From Acerihabitans sp015654925 (GTDB taxonomy: Bacteria; Pseudomonadota; Gammaproteobacteria; Enterobacterales; Enterobacteriaceae): a DNA stretch of 64,000 nt. The DNA lies in assembly GCF_047324175.1 (NCBI RefSeq), contig NZ_CP178732.1:5766001-5830000 (forward strand). Reading direction: 5' to 3'. The notes beneath the pieces were generated by a model. The model was not told the DNA's origin and made no database searches. It was given only the letters and a program-made list of their open reading frames with translations. Positions 8,900 through 21,857 of the stretch are shown here, one piece after another (the stretch's first letter is position 1; the number at the start of each line of letters is the position of its first letter). The translations under genes and the position numbers were made by a program.

Positions 8900-10768
8900 A
8901 TGAGCAAAGAGAATAAGCAATCCTTGTCAGCGGTGACATTGGCAGCAATCGGCGTGGTTTATGGGGATATTGGTACCAGTCCTCTATATACCTTAAGAGA
9001 ATGTCTGGCGGGACACTATGGCTTTGGCGTTGAGCGGGGTGCGGTGCTCGGCTTTCTCTCATTAATTTTTTGGCTGCTGATCCTGATCGTTTCATTTAAA
9101 TATCTCAGTTTCGTTATGCGGGCGGATAACGCGGGCGAAGGCGGGATATTAACTCTTATGTCCCTGGCCGGTAGAAACACGTCCGCACGCATGACATCGG
9201 TCTTGGTTATTATGGGGTTGATTGGCGGCAGTTTTTTTTATGGCGAGGTTGTGATTACGCCTGCCATCTCGGTGCTTTCGGCCATCGAAGGGTTGCAAAT
9301 CGCCGCGCCGTCGCTGGACACTTATATTGTCCCCTTATCTATCGCCGTGCTGACGTTGCTGTTTCTGATCCAGAAAAAAGGCACCGGTGGCATCGGCAAG
9401 CTATTCGCCCCCGTGATGGTGGTTTGGTTCCTGACCCTGGCGGTATTAGGGGTGCGCGGAATTATCAGCAATCCGGAAGTGCTATATGCCCTTAATCCTA
9501 AATGGGCGGTCAGCTTTTTTATCCAATATAAAACTATCTCGTTCTTTGCCCTGGGCGCCGTGGTGCTGTCGATTACCGGGGTTGAGGCGCTGTATGCCGA
9601 TATGGGGCATTTCGGTAAATTGCCGATCCGCATCGCCTGGTTTAGCGCGGTATTGCCCTCGCTGGTGCTCAATTATTTCGGCCAGGGGGCGCTATTACTG
9701 AAAACGCCCGCGGCCATAAAGAACCCTTTCTTTTTATTAGCGCCGGATTGGGCGCTGATCCCGCTGCTGGTGCTAGCCACCCTGGCGACGGTTATTGCCT
9801 CCCAGGCGGTGATTTCCGGAGTGTTCTCTTTAACCCGCCAGGCGGTCCGCCTGGGGTATCTGCCTCCTATGCGTATCGTCCATACTTCCGAGATGGAATC
9901 CGGACAGATTTATATTCCCTTTATTAACTGGCTGCTCTATGTCGCCGTAGTGCTGGTCATTATGAGCTTTGAGCACTCCAGCAATCTGGCGGCGGCCTAC
10001 GGTATCGCCGTTACCGGGACCATGGTGCTGACCAGTATTTTGTCCTGTACCGTGGCGGTAAAAAACTGGCACTGGAACCGCTTTCTGGTCATGGCGTTGC
10101 TGGTGTTATTGTTGGCGATGGATATCCCCATGTTTGCCGCCAATGCCCTCAAGATTTTCTCCGGCGGCTGGTTGCCGCTCCTGCTGGGTTTCCTGATGTT
10201 TATCGTCATGACCACCTGGAAGAGCGAGCGGTTCCGGCTGCTGCGGCGCATGCACGAGCACGGCAATTCCCTAGAGGCGCTGATTGCATCGCTGGAGAAA
10301 TCGCCGCCGGTCAGGGTATCGGGCACGGCGGTATTTATGTCGCGGGCGATGAACGTGATCCCTTTCGCCATGCTGCACAACCTCAAGCACAACAAGGTAC
10401 TGCATGAACGGGTCGTGCTGCTGACCTTGCGGACCGAGGATGCGCCCTTCGTACATAACGTGCGCCGAGTGACCATCGAGCAGCTTTCCCCGACCTTTTG
10501 GCGGGTAGTGGCCAGCTATGGGTTTAAAGAGACACCGGATATGGAGGAGATTTTCCATCGCTGCGGGCTGGAAGGATTATCGTGCCGCATGATGGAAACG
10601 TCTTTCTTTATGTCCCACGAATCGCTGATCCTGGGTAAACGTCCCTGGTATCTGCTAATCCGCGGCAAACTGTTTATCGCCCTGAGCCGTAACGCCTTGC
10701 GCGCGCCAGATCAATACCTTATCCCGCCTAACCGGGTGATAGAACTGGGCACGCAGGTGGAAATTTAG
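8900..10768 (+). CDS. kup: Low-affinity potassium uptake protein Kup (TrkD)
   Basis: 622 aa, identical in length to E. coli Kup. It is an inner-membrane K+/H+ symporter with about 12 transmembrane helices in residues 1-450 and a cytoplasmic C-terminal domain. The family signature GVVYGDIGTSPLYTLRE is at about residues 18-34, and the next helices carry ADNAGEGGI. A GAGG-type ribosome site precedes ATG 8900. In E. coli the rbs operon and hsrA separate kup from yieP; here yieP follows convergently after 35 bp. Confidence 0.96.
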   Translation: MSKENKQSLSAVTLAAIGVVYGDIGTSPLYTLRECLAGHYGFGVERGAVLGFLSLIFWLLILIVSFKYLSFVMRADNAGEGGILTLMSLAGRNTSARMTSVLVIMGLIGGSFFYGEVVITPAISVLSAIEGLQIAAPSLDTYIVPLSIAVLTLLFLIQKKGTGGIGKLFAPVMVVWFLTLAVLGVRGIISNPEVLYALNPKWAVSFFIQYKTISFFALGAVVLSITGVEALYADMGHFGKLPIRIAWFSAVLPSLVLNYFGQGALLLKTPAAIKNPFFLLAPDWALIPLLVLATLATVIASQAVISGVFSLTRQAVRLGYLPPMRIVHTSEMESGQIYIPFINWLLYVAVVLVIMSFEHSSNLAAAYGIAVTGTMVLTSILSCTVAVKNWHWNRFLVMALLVLLLAMDIPMFAANALKIFSGGWLPLLLGFLMFIVMTTWKSERFRLLRRMHEHGNSLEALIASLEKSPPVRVSGTAVFMSRAMNVIPFAMLHNLKHNKVLHERVVLLTLRTEDAPFVHNVRRVTIEQLSPTFWRVVASYGFKETPDMEEIFHRCGLEGLSCRMMETSFFMSHESLILGKRPWYLLIRGKLFIALSRNALRAPDQYLIPPNRVIELGTQVEI

Positions 10769-10803
10769 GCCAGCGCCCGCCGGCGCGGCGCCTTGCTTAT
10801 TCC

Positions 10804-11493
10804 TCAGTCATTGCCTGCCAGTAATCGCTTGCAGGCCGCCATCGCCTCCCTGGCATCGGACGCCAATATCGCGTCCACAATGGCCTGGTGCGGATCGGGT
10901 TTTACCCGATCATCGTTTACGATGGCGCGAAAATAGTTCTGATAAATCGAACTGAACAAATTGGCAAATGAAGATAAGAAAGGATTACCGCTTATCTCAT
11001 AGATATGCCGGTGGAACTGCGCATCGACGCTTATCCAGCGTTCGCGGTCGAAATGTTGGTGCAGGGCGTACATCTCTTCCATTATCGCGGCCAGCGTACG
11101 TTTCTCCTCCCCGGTGGCATTGGTGGCCGCCAATGCGCAGGCCTGAGGTTCCAGGCTGGTGCGCATAACCAGGAAGTGCTGCATGACCTCCTCGAAGTTC
11201 TCGCGGGTCAGCCACCAGCCCAGCAGCTCCTGATCCAGGAAATTCCACTGATGCCGCGGCAACACCCGGGTACCGATGCGCGGGCGGGGTAATAACATCC
11301 CTTTGGCCGCCAATATCTTTACCGCTTCCCTGACCGCGGTGCGGCTTACTCCGAAAAGTTCCCCTAACTCGATTTCCCCGGGCAAGATCTCGCCGGCGGT
11401 GTATTCCCCCGCCAGGATGCGTTGGCCCAGTTTCTCGGCCAGGAGATAGGAAAGGTTTCTTTGTGCGGCTTGTTGTTGCGGTGTCAAATGCAT
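10804..11493 (-). CDS. yieP: GntR-family (FadR subfamily) regulator YieP
   Basis: 229 aa against 230 in E. coli. The N-terminal winged helix-turn-helix has recognition helix SRTAVREAVKIL (about residues 50-61). The conserved wing PRPRIGTRV follows, then a C-terminal FCD effector domain with metal-site histidines in FHRHIYEISGNP. The ligand is unknown to me; E. coli YieP has been linked to 3-hydroxypropionate/adipate tolerance by mutation. It is divergent from the rRNA operon, exactly as at E. coli rrnC. Confidence 0.93.
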   Translation of the reverse strand: MHLTPQQQAAQRNLSYLLAEKLGQRILAGEYTAGEILPGEIELGELFGVSRTAVREAVKILAAKGMLLPRPRIGTRVLPRHQWNFLDQELLGWWLTRENFEEVMQHFLVMRTSLEPQACALAATNATGEEKRTLAAIMEEMYALHQHFDRERWISVDAQFHRHIYEISGNPFLSSFANLFSSIYQNYFRAIVNDDRVKPDPHQAIVDAILASDAREAMAACKRLLAGND

Positions 11494-11646
11494 CGCGGCC
11501 AGTCCTGTGCTGTTATCATTCTCTTCATAGTATGCCCGCAGGCCGTTATATGGCGCGGCAAATGTTGTAAATGTCGCCTCGATCCCTGAATTTAACCCAC
11601 ATTTGTTGAAAATTAAACCGATCGGCTTGTTTTTACGAATAAGAGC

Positions 11647-11674
11647 TTGTCAGGCCTGAGAAAGTCCCTATAAT
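11647..11674 (+). promoter_or_regulatory. rRNA operon promoter P1
   Basis: -35 TTGTCA (11647-11652), 16-bp spacer, -10 TATAAT (11669-11674), followed by the GC-rich discriminator GCGCCTCC. This is the hallmark of a ppGpp- and initiating-NTP-sensitive rrn P1. AT-rich DNA just upstream (about 11595-11640) would serve as UP element and Fis-binding region. Confidence 0.9.
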
Positions 11675-11767
11675 GCGCCTCCACTGACCGGGAACAAACG
11701 CTAACGCGACGCCGGGTCGGCAAGGGGAAAGCGCTCCGCCGCATCACGGGCCGGAGCAAATAAAAGC

Positions 11768-11795
11768 TTGACTCTTCAGCGGGAAAACGTAATAT
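11768..11795 (+). promoter_or_regulatory. rRNA operon promoter P2
   Basis: -35 TTGACT (11768-11773), 16-bp spacer, -10 TAATAT (11790-11795), about 120 bp downstream of P1, the normal P1-P2 spacing. Confidence 0.8.
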
Positions 11796-11835
11796 ACGCA
11801 ACCCGCGCCAGGTGAGTTTTACATCACGCTGGCCA

Positions 11836-11847
11836 TGCTCTTTAACA
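11836..11847 (+). promoter_or_regulatory. rrn leader antitermination boxA
   Basis: TGCTCTTTAACA in the 16S leader is the enterobacterial boxA recognised by NusB-NusE. A second copy (CGCTCTTTAACAA, near 14071-14083) stands before the 23S gene. Confidence 0.9.
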
Positions 11848-11972
11848 ATTTATCAGACAATCTGTGTGGGCACTCACAAGACGGTATCGAAACACAAAAT
11901 ACCAAGTCTTGAAGAGTGACATACGGTAATTCAAAAGATTAACAGTATGACAATCTTTGAGCATCAAGCTTT

Positions 11973-13515
<1,543 letters not shown>

Positions 13516-13588
13516 CCGAAAGATGCCTCATTGTGACGTGTCCACACAGATTGTCTGATAACTGTAACGAGCAAGAAAAACCTTCTAT

Positions 13589-13665
<77 letters not shown>

Positions 13666-13870
13666 GTTCTACTTACCCTGGTCATTTTCACCGCGGCGTG
13701 ACCCATGTGCTCACGCACACTGCGTTACTCGCGCCGAAACTGTCTGCGGCTAAGCGAACTGGCTATCGTGCTGTCCCTTATCCCGATGTTCAATTGCTGT
13801 GTATCCTTTATGGTGCCCGGTGATTTTTTCGTGGAAAAGACTGGCCGGTATTACGAGGTTTTAACGACTT
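13666..13870 (+). other. Long spacer between the tRNA-Ile and tRNA-Ala genes
   Basis: 205 bp separate the two tRNAs; E. coli rrn operons have about 42 bp here. A short open frame crosses it, but there is no sign that it is coding. It is transcribed as part of the pre-rRNA. Confidence 0.7.
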
Positions 13871-13946
13871 GGGGCTATAGCTCAGCTGGGAGAGCACCTG
13901 CCTTGCACGCAGGGGGTCAGCGGTTCGATCCCGCTTAGCTCCACCA
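13871..13946 (+). tRNA. alaT: tRNA-Ala (anticodon TGC)
   Basis: 76-nt cloverleaf GGGGCTATAGCTC...CTCCACCA. The anticodon TGC is at 13904-13906, the T-arm is GGTTCGATCCC, and CCA is encoded. Confidence 0.98.
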
Positions 13947-14330
13947 TTTCCTTCAGGGCCTGCGTTTGTGACATATGTTTACGGCCTGTGTCTAAGGAAG
14001 GGATAGGTAAGATTGTCTGGTTTTTCTTGTTTATTTCAGAGCACACTCTAACGAGTATGCTGCGAAATACCGCTCTTTAACAATCCGGAACAAGCTGAAA
14101 ATTTGAAATACCATGCTGAGCAAAATCAGTATGCGAGTCTCTCAAATAAACACACCTAAACAGGTCATCGTGTCGATGATGGCCGTGTTGAGGAATGAGC
14201 GAGAAAGCACCGGCCAAGGCGCCCGGCGCGCAGTCAGCGCAGTGGACTTGATGTCCATGAGCATGACGAGCACCGCGCAACACCGGCAGGGGCCTTTCGC
14301 CGCCATTTCGAAGACATCTTAGGGTTGTGA
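13947..14330 (+). other. Spacer between tRNA-Ala and 23S, with boxA and a palindrome-rich insert
   Basis: 384 bp. It contains a boxA copy at about 14071-14083. From about 14190 to 14310 it holds a GC-rich, palindrome-rich block unlike the rest of the spacer. The hairpin TGGAC-TTGAT-GTCCA is followed by ATGAGCATGACGAGCACC. The block looks like an inserted intergenic repeat. The pre-23S processing stem should lie at its ends. Confidence 0.6.
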
Positions 14331-17418
<3,088 letters not shown>

Positions 17419-17527
17419 ACAACACCTAAGATGTTTAAGAGACGAAAGAATTTTCAGCGACTGTTCCGGATAAAGGCCGATGGTTACCCCGACGAAAGCG
17501 GCGGGATAACGGTTGGTTAATCGAATT

Positions 17528-17647
17528 TGCCTGGCGGCACTAGCGCGGTGGTCCCACCTGACCCCATGCCGAACTCAGCAGTGAAACGCCGTAGCGCCGA
17601 TGGTAGTGTGGGGTCTCCCCATGCGAGAGTAGGGAACTGCCAGGCAT
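17528..17647 (+). rRNA. rrf: 5S ribosomal RNA
   Basis: 120 nt, from TGCCTGGCGGC to AACTGCCAGGCAT, nearly identical to E. coli 5S. The terminal stem TGCCTGGC/GCCAGGCA is intact. Confidence 0.98.
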
Positions 17648-17657
17648 CCAATTGATA

Positions 17658-17685
17658 AGCCCTCTGTGAAAACAGAGGGCTTTTT
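17658..17685 (+). terminator. rRNA operon terminator
   Basis: Perfect 10-bp stem AGCCCTCTGT/ACAGAGGGCT with a GAAA tetraloop, followed by a T run. It is 10 nt downstream of 5S. No distal tRNA gene lies between. Confidence 0.93.
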
Positions 17686-17686
17686 C

Positions 17687-17974
17687 ATTTGCTGCAAAAA
17701 CCGGTCCGCCGGAAAGACGCGGCGCTTCACGGAGCTGAAGAACGCCCGCGACCCAGACAGGGTAATTCACATGACCGTAGGTTATTACCCGGCGGTCAAC
17801 CCCAGTCAAACGGCGGAGGAGCGTGCCGTGGGGGTTGAGGCGGCCATTTTGCCGGCCGTCCGCATGCCCCCCCGGTGCGCCAGACCCGCCGCGCACCGGG
17901 CCTCGTTCCAGCCGCGCAGCCGGCCAAACCCGAATCGGGCAAACCGGCACCCGGCCGGCTACCCCCTACTTCTA
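17687..17974. other. GC-rich gap between rRNA operon and surface-protein gene
   Basis: About 290 bp of much higher GC than the gene that follows. Short overlapping open frames exist on both strands, but none resembles a protein I know. It may be a decayed gene fragment; one frame reads ELKNARDPDRVIHMTVGYYP. No promoter or RNA gene is recognised. Confidence 0.4.
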
Positions 17975-19954
17975 TCACCAATCGGATTCATCACTATCAT
18001 CATTAACGAGTTTTCGCCTTTCTCTCATCGTTTCTTCATCGGACTTTTTATCGCTTTTATCATCGCTCAACTTTGAATTGTCTGACCTATAGCCCGATGA
18101 TGAGGATTCAACGTTTGTATTCCTTAGCATTTTATCATAAGCCCTTTTCAATACATCAGCCTGCGTAGTTCCAGTTAAAGGCTTCTGATCCTCTACCTTT
18201 TGAGGCTTCACCGGCTTAAGCCTTTTTAACGTATTCTGAAGCTCTTCGGGAGTACAAAAAGATTGTGTGCCCGCGGGCTTATTAATCTGCTGGGATGAAA
18301 CCCCGGAGCTACCTGGCCGACTGACAGATCCATCATTATAAGATCTCAAGCTACCGGAAGGCGGCGGGGGCGGAGGGAGAGGCACATCAACCGCCGAGGG
18401 CATTGGCGAATGGCCCGTGTCGGGTGTGCGATCGTCCAATTCATTCACTGGCTGCTGCTCGCCCTGCTCCGAAGTACCACCCTGCTGAACTTCTTCACTC
18501 AGCGTAGACATCTCATCCGGCTGCACTTGCTCGTCCTGCGCAACCTTATCATCCTGCCCAAATTCGTCATCACGTTTAGGCTCAGCATCCAGTTGCTGCA
18601 AATTCTTACGCTGGAGCAGTTCCTTCAGTAATACCTCCAGATCCGACATTTTATCAGCCGCATCCCCAGCCTCAATGGATGACATAACCTGATAACTATC
18701 GATCGTAATAGTCATCTCGCTGCGGTTTGACGCGCTTCCTTGCTTATCATAAGCCACAGCTGAAACAACAAACCGGTTAGAACCTGAACGATCATATTTG
18801 GGTAACTGAACCTGATAAGCGCGATCGGATAACGCAATAATTTTTCCACCCCGCGGCAACAGGGAACTATCATCCCACTCAATACGTCCCAATCCCGTTT
18901 TGGCCGTGAAAGCAAAATTGATATATTTCCTTTCACCCTCATAACCGGTAAGCGCCGGCGAAAGCCGAAAATGAATAGCTTCTTTTGCCCGGTAGTCAAA
19001 AACGATATTGTTATTACGCTCAACCTTATCAAATCTTCTTCCTTCCAGGGTCCTGGCCGCCGGCGCGAATTGCGGATTTAACTGCCTGGCAAGCGGCACA
19101 TTAAACTGATAATTAACACCGAAGTTCACTTTAGCCTCGCTTTTGCCAAAGCTCCATTGGGCATGATCCACGCCCAGGGTAACTAGCGGTATAGGGGTAT
19201 AATTCACTCCCAACGTCAACGCCGATGGATTGGCATGCCGTACATTACGCCGTAAAGTTGCGACATCGCCGCCAAAATAACGCTCATATTTCACCTTCGC
19301 CCCCAATAAGGGATAGCTCGGTAAATAGCCCTCGGCCATAATATCAAAGCCATTGGCAACCCGTTCATCTTGGCCTTTTAATAATGATGATGATTTCCAG
19401 CCAGACAGTCGGTGATAGCCATTTGCGGAGAATTTAACATTATTTCCCCCTAGCTCTAGCCCTATTCCCCCCCGCTGATGATTATTTCCCGCTATCTGCG
19501 CATCAAAAAATGCGTTATAACCAAACATCCAATTATCAAGAAAATGGCGCTGGCCCAGGCCCAAATTCATAATATTCCTCTGATCTTGCTTTCTCATGCC
19601 TAACTGGCCGAAGATAAGATTGCTATCTTCATTTTTTAAGGGCAGTAAAATATCAAAAGACGTGCCGTAAAACCCCTTTCCTCCTAAGGGAAAGTTAATA
19701 TTGGATGTCGCAAACACATTGACCGGAGTAACACCCATACCAAGATTTTTCCCCGCTGAGGCATTTATGGCCTCGGCCGCTTTATCGGAGGTTTTAGCGC
19801 CAGGCGATCCGGTTTGGTCCGGGACATTCTCATCCCTGGCGGTGGCGTGGTTTACCTTATTTTTTTTAAGGTCCTTTTTTTTATCGGTTGAAAAGCATCC
19901 AACCGATAAAATGGTTATACTTGCCAGAACAACACAGTATCTTACAGATATCAT
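17975..19954 (-). CDS. Inverse autotransporter (intimin/invasin family) protein with polyproline and VCA-like acidic tail
   Basis: 659 aa. A signal sequence ends in a possible lipobox (LSVGC, Cys20), and a Lys-rich linker follows. An intimin/invasin-type beta-barrel spans about residues 75-290 (FGQLGMRKQDQRNIMNLGLG, GYNAFFD, ANGYHRLSGW, YLPSYPLLGAK, LGVNYTPIPL). The through-barrel motif RRFDKVERNNNIVFDYR is at 306-322, and an Ig-like domain at about 330-420. The exposed remainder differs from known adhesins: a Leu-rich helix (439-455), an acidic Gln/Glu stretch (460-510), PLPPPPPPSG (525-534), a helix ending LKPV (570-582), a second helix (597-612), and a basic helix ERRKLV running into the acidic terminus NDDSDESDW. 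This order resembles actin-nucleating WASP VCA modules; that reading is inference. Barrel confidence is high. No clear Shine-Dalgarno is seen. Confidence 0.85.
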   Translation of the reverse strand: MISVRYCVVLASITILSVGCFSTDKKKDLKKNKVNHATARDENVPDQTGSPGAKTSDKAAEAINASAGKNLGMGVTPVNVFATSNINFPLGGKGFYGTSFDILLPLKNEDSNLIFGQLGMRKQDQRNIMNLGLGQRHFLDNWMFGYNAFFDAQIAGNNHQRGGIGLELGGNNVKFSANGYHRLSGWKSSSLLKGQDERVANGFDIMAEGYLPSYPLLGAKVKYERYFGGDVATLRRNVRHANPSALTLGVNYTPIPLVTLGVDHAQWSFGKSEAKVNFGVNYQFNVPLARQLNPQFAPAARTLEGRRFDKVERNNNIVFDYRAKEAIHFRLSPALTGYEGERKYINFAFTAKTGLGRIEWDDSSLLPRGGKIIALSDRAYQVQLPKYDRSGSNRFVVSAVAYDKQGSASNRSEMTITIDSYQVMSSIEAGDAADKMSDLEVLLKELLQRKNLQQLDAEPKRDDEFGQDDKVAQDEQVQPDEMSTLSEEVQQGGTSEQGEQQPVNELDDRTPDTGHSPMPSAVDVPLPPPPPPSGSLRSYNDGSVSRPGSSGVSSQQINKPAGTQSFCTPEELQNTLKRLKPVKPQKVEDQKPLTGTTQADVLKRAYDKMLRNTNVESSSSGYRSDNSKLSDDKSDKKSDEETMRERRKLVNDDSDESDW

Positions 19955-20297
19955 ATAAATTTAAGCCGTAAAGGGACGATTAGAGCAGTTTTTAAAATAC
20001 CGCCTGATGATTTTAAATTTATACAGGAGTGTATTAAATAAGAAGGGAACTATAAAAAGTTGTATTAAAAAATACATTTACCTGCACAAAATTATTACTT
20101 TTAATCTATTATCACCTTCAATTATTTTATGAAGGCGAGATCTCGACCCGTTGATAATAAATTAATCAATATAAACATTGCATAACATATCAGGAGAAAT
20201 AATGTTTTATATTTAATGTATTAGCTTATATTAAATTATAACAGCCTATTAATTTCATTCATGACATGAACGACGCACTCAACCCTTGCCGGGGCAA
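19955..20297. other. AT-rich intergenic region between the surface-protein gene and mobB
   Basis: 343 bp, very AT-rich (long A/T stretches at 20010-20240), with no plausible gene. It must hold the promoter of the leftward surface-protein gene. The composition suggests H-NS-type silencing, but I cannot define sites. Confidence 0.5.
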
Positions 20298-20831
20298 TTA
20301 AGGGGTGCCCATTGCTTGCTGGCGACGCAGCCAATCACCGATAAATTGCACAATGCCGGCGGGCTGATTGATATCCAGCAAAGGCAGGGTAATATCCAGC
20401 CGTTGGTTGCTGGCCACGGCGATCACATGCTCATCGATTAACGTACGCCAATCTTTACCGGTATCCGATCTGAATAGCGCGATTTTAGGCACCCGTTCAT
20501 GCTTGAAACCTTCAACCAAAATAAGATCGATTTGCGCAGGGTCCATTTGCTCCGCCAGCCAGGTTAGGGAAGGCATCACCAGATCCGGCGTTTCAGTCAT
20601 TAATGCCCAGCGCGCTTCGCTTGCCACCATCGTTTGCCGCGCGCCGGCTTTACGCAACTCGTAGCTGTCTTTACCGGGGGTATCCACATCGACTTTATGA
20701 TGGGTATGTTTAATGATGCCTACACGCACGCCGGCTATATCAAGTAGCGGAATAAGCTGTTTTAGCAGGGTGGTTTTGCCGGTACCGCTGTAAGCGGTAA
20801 TCGCCAATAAGGGGACGTGCGTATGCGACAT
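20298..20831 (-). CDS. mobB: Molybdopterin-guanine dinucleotide biosynthesis adapter MobB
   Basis: 177-aa GTP-binding protein (E. coli 175). It assists MobA in attaching GMP to molybdenum cofactor and is not essential. The P-loop SGTGKTT is at residues 15-21. IIKHTHHKVDVDTPGKDSYELRKAGA and LILVEGFKHE are family signatures. It follows mobA after 4 nt in the same direction. Confidence 0.95.
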   Translation of the reverse strand: MSHTHVPLLAITAYSGTGKTTLLKQLIPLLDIAGVRVGIIKHTHHKVDVDTPGKDSYELRKAGARQTMVASEARWALMTETPDLVMPSLTWLAEQMDPAQIDLILVEGFKHERVPKIALFRSDTGKDWRTLIDEHVIAVASNQRLDITLPLLDINQPAGIVQFIGDWLRRQQAMGTP

Positions 20832-20835
20832 GATA

Positions 20836-21420
20836 TTACTCCTGATTAACCGGCCAGTTCTGTAAATCCTGCGGCGTATTGAGATTTAAAAATGCCCCCT
20901 GACCCGCCGGGAACATAACCCTGACCGCGCCGACGCGGGCAAAAAACAGCATCACCTTGCGCTCTCCCTGCGCTAAAAAAATTTCCAGGGCCGGAATTAA
21001 CGCGCGGCCAAGCAGCGCGAAGGCGGGATGATCGCGTCCGCCCCCGCAGGCGAAAGCCGCGGCGGCCTCTTGCTTGCCCTGCCAGAGACATGAAACCAAG
21101 TCCGCAGGGAAAACCGGCACATCACAGGGCGCGAAAACCACCCATTCGGTGCGTGCCGCCTGTAAACCCGCCAGCATGCCGGCCAAGGGCCCCGGGTAAT
21201 CGGCGAGGGTATCGGTAATCACCGGCTGGCCGCTTTGCCGGTAGCATGCAAGATTGCGGTTGGCGTTAATCATGACGCAGCCGACCTGCGGCGCAAGGCG
21301 GTCTAAAACATGACGGTACAAGGGCTGCCGGTTAAGCATTATCAACCCCTTGTCCTCTCCTCCCATGCGAGTCGAACGTCCGCCCGCCAGGATCACGCCG
21401 GTTATTTCAGCTGTCAGAAT
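20836..21420 (-). CDS. mobA: Molybdenum cofactor guanylyltransferase MobA (probable non-ATG start)
   Basis: Transfers GMP from GTP to Mo-molybdopterin to give the MGD cofactor of DMSO-reductase-type enzymes. The motif LAGGRSTRMGG is near residues 11-21 and DYPGPLAGML near 75; the C-terminal NTPQDL is conserved. No ATG precedes the first strand. The GTG at 21396 would begin inside the GVILAGG strand and lacks a Shine-Dalgarno. A GGGAG site stands 6 nt before an ATT codon at 21420 (next codon CTG). Starting there gives 194 aa, the E. coli length. The exact start codon is uncertain. Confidence 0.9.
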   Translation of the reverse strand: MLTAEITGVILAGGRSTRMGGEDKGLIMLNRQPLYRHVLDRLAPQVGCVMINANRNLACYRQSGQPVITDTLADYPGPLAGMLAGLQAARTEWVVFAPCDVPVFPADLVSCLWQGKQEAAAAFACGGGRDHPAFALLGRALIPALEIFLAQGERKVMLFFARVGAVRVMFPAGQGAFLNLNTPQDLQNWPVNQE

Positions 21421-21563
21421 GGTTATCTCCCGTTAGCTCTAATCGTTGATAGGCAGATTCACATATTAAGATACAATGTTTCAGATGCGACTGAACAATG
21501 ATGTTTATCCTGTCCGTTGAATCTTGATACATTATCACTGATACCATACAGAAGGACTGAGTA

Positions 21564-21833
21564 ATGAAATATCATCGCGTTAATGAGCTGATTGAGCTTC
21601 TTCACCCGGCATGGCAGAAAGAGTCCGACCTTAACTTGCTGCAATTTTTGCAAAAATTAGCAGAAGAAGCCGGTTATCACGGCGACCTGGCCGCTCTGTC
21701 CGACGATACTTTAATTTATCATTTAAAGATGCGCGGCGCCGACAAAACCGAAGCGATCCCGGGGCTGCAAAAAGACTATGAAGAGGACTTTAAAACCGCG
21801 ATCCTGCGCGCGCGCGGCATCATCAAAGAGTAG
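21564..21833 (+). CDS. yihD: YihD family protein
   Basis: 89 aa, the same length as E. coli YihD, a small soluble acidic protein of unknown function (DUF1040). It is all-helical by appearance (MKYHRVNELIELLHPAW, RARGIIKE). It lies just before srkA and probably shares its transcript. It is divergent from mobA. Confidence 0.93.
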   Translation: MKYHRVNELIELLHPAWQKESDLNLLQFLQKLAEEAGYHGDLAALSDDTLIYHLKMRGADKTEAIPGLQKDYEEDFKTAILRARGIIKE

Positions 21834-21857
21834 GCGCAGGTAATAAACGAGCGTTTT

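Noticed and set aside
14155..14322. Possible small protein in the 16S-23S spacer
   Set aside because: Only a 69-codon frame over palindromic DNA, transcribed as pre-rRNA that is rapidly processed; better explained as a repeat.
17540..18076. 136-codon frames on both strands across 5S rRNA and its downstream gap
   Set aside because: They cross the 5S gene and its terminator, or run into the surface-protein gene, and resemble nothing known. At most a decayed fragment.
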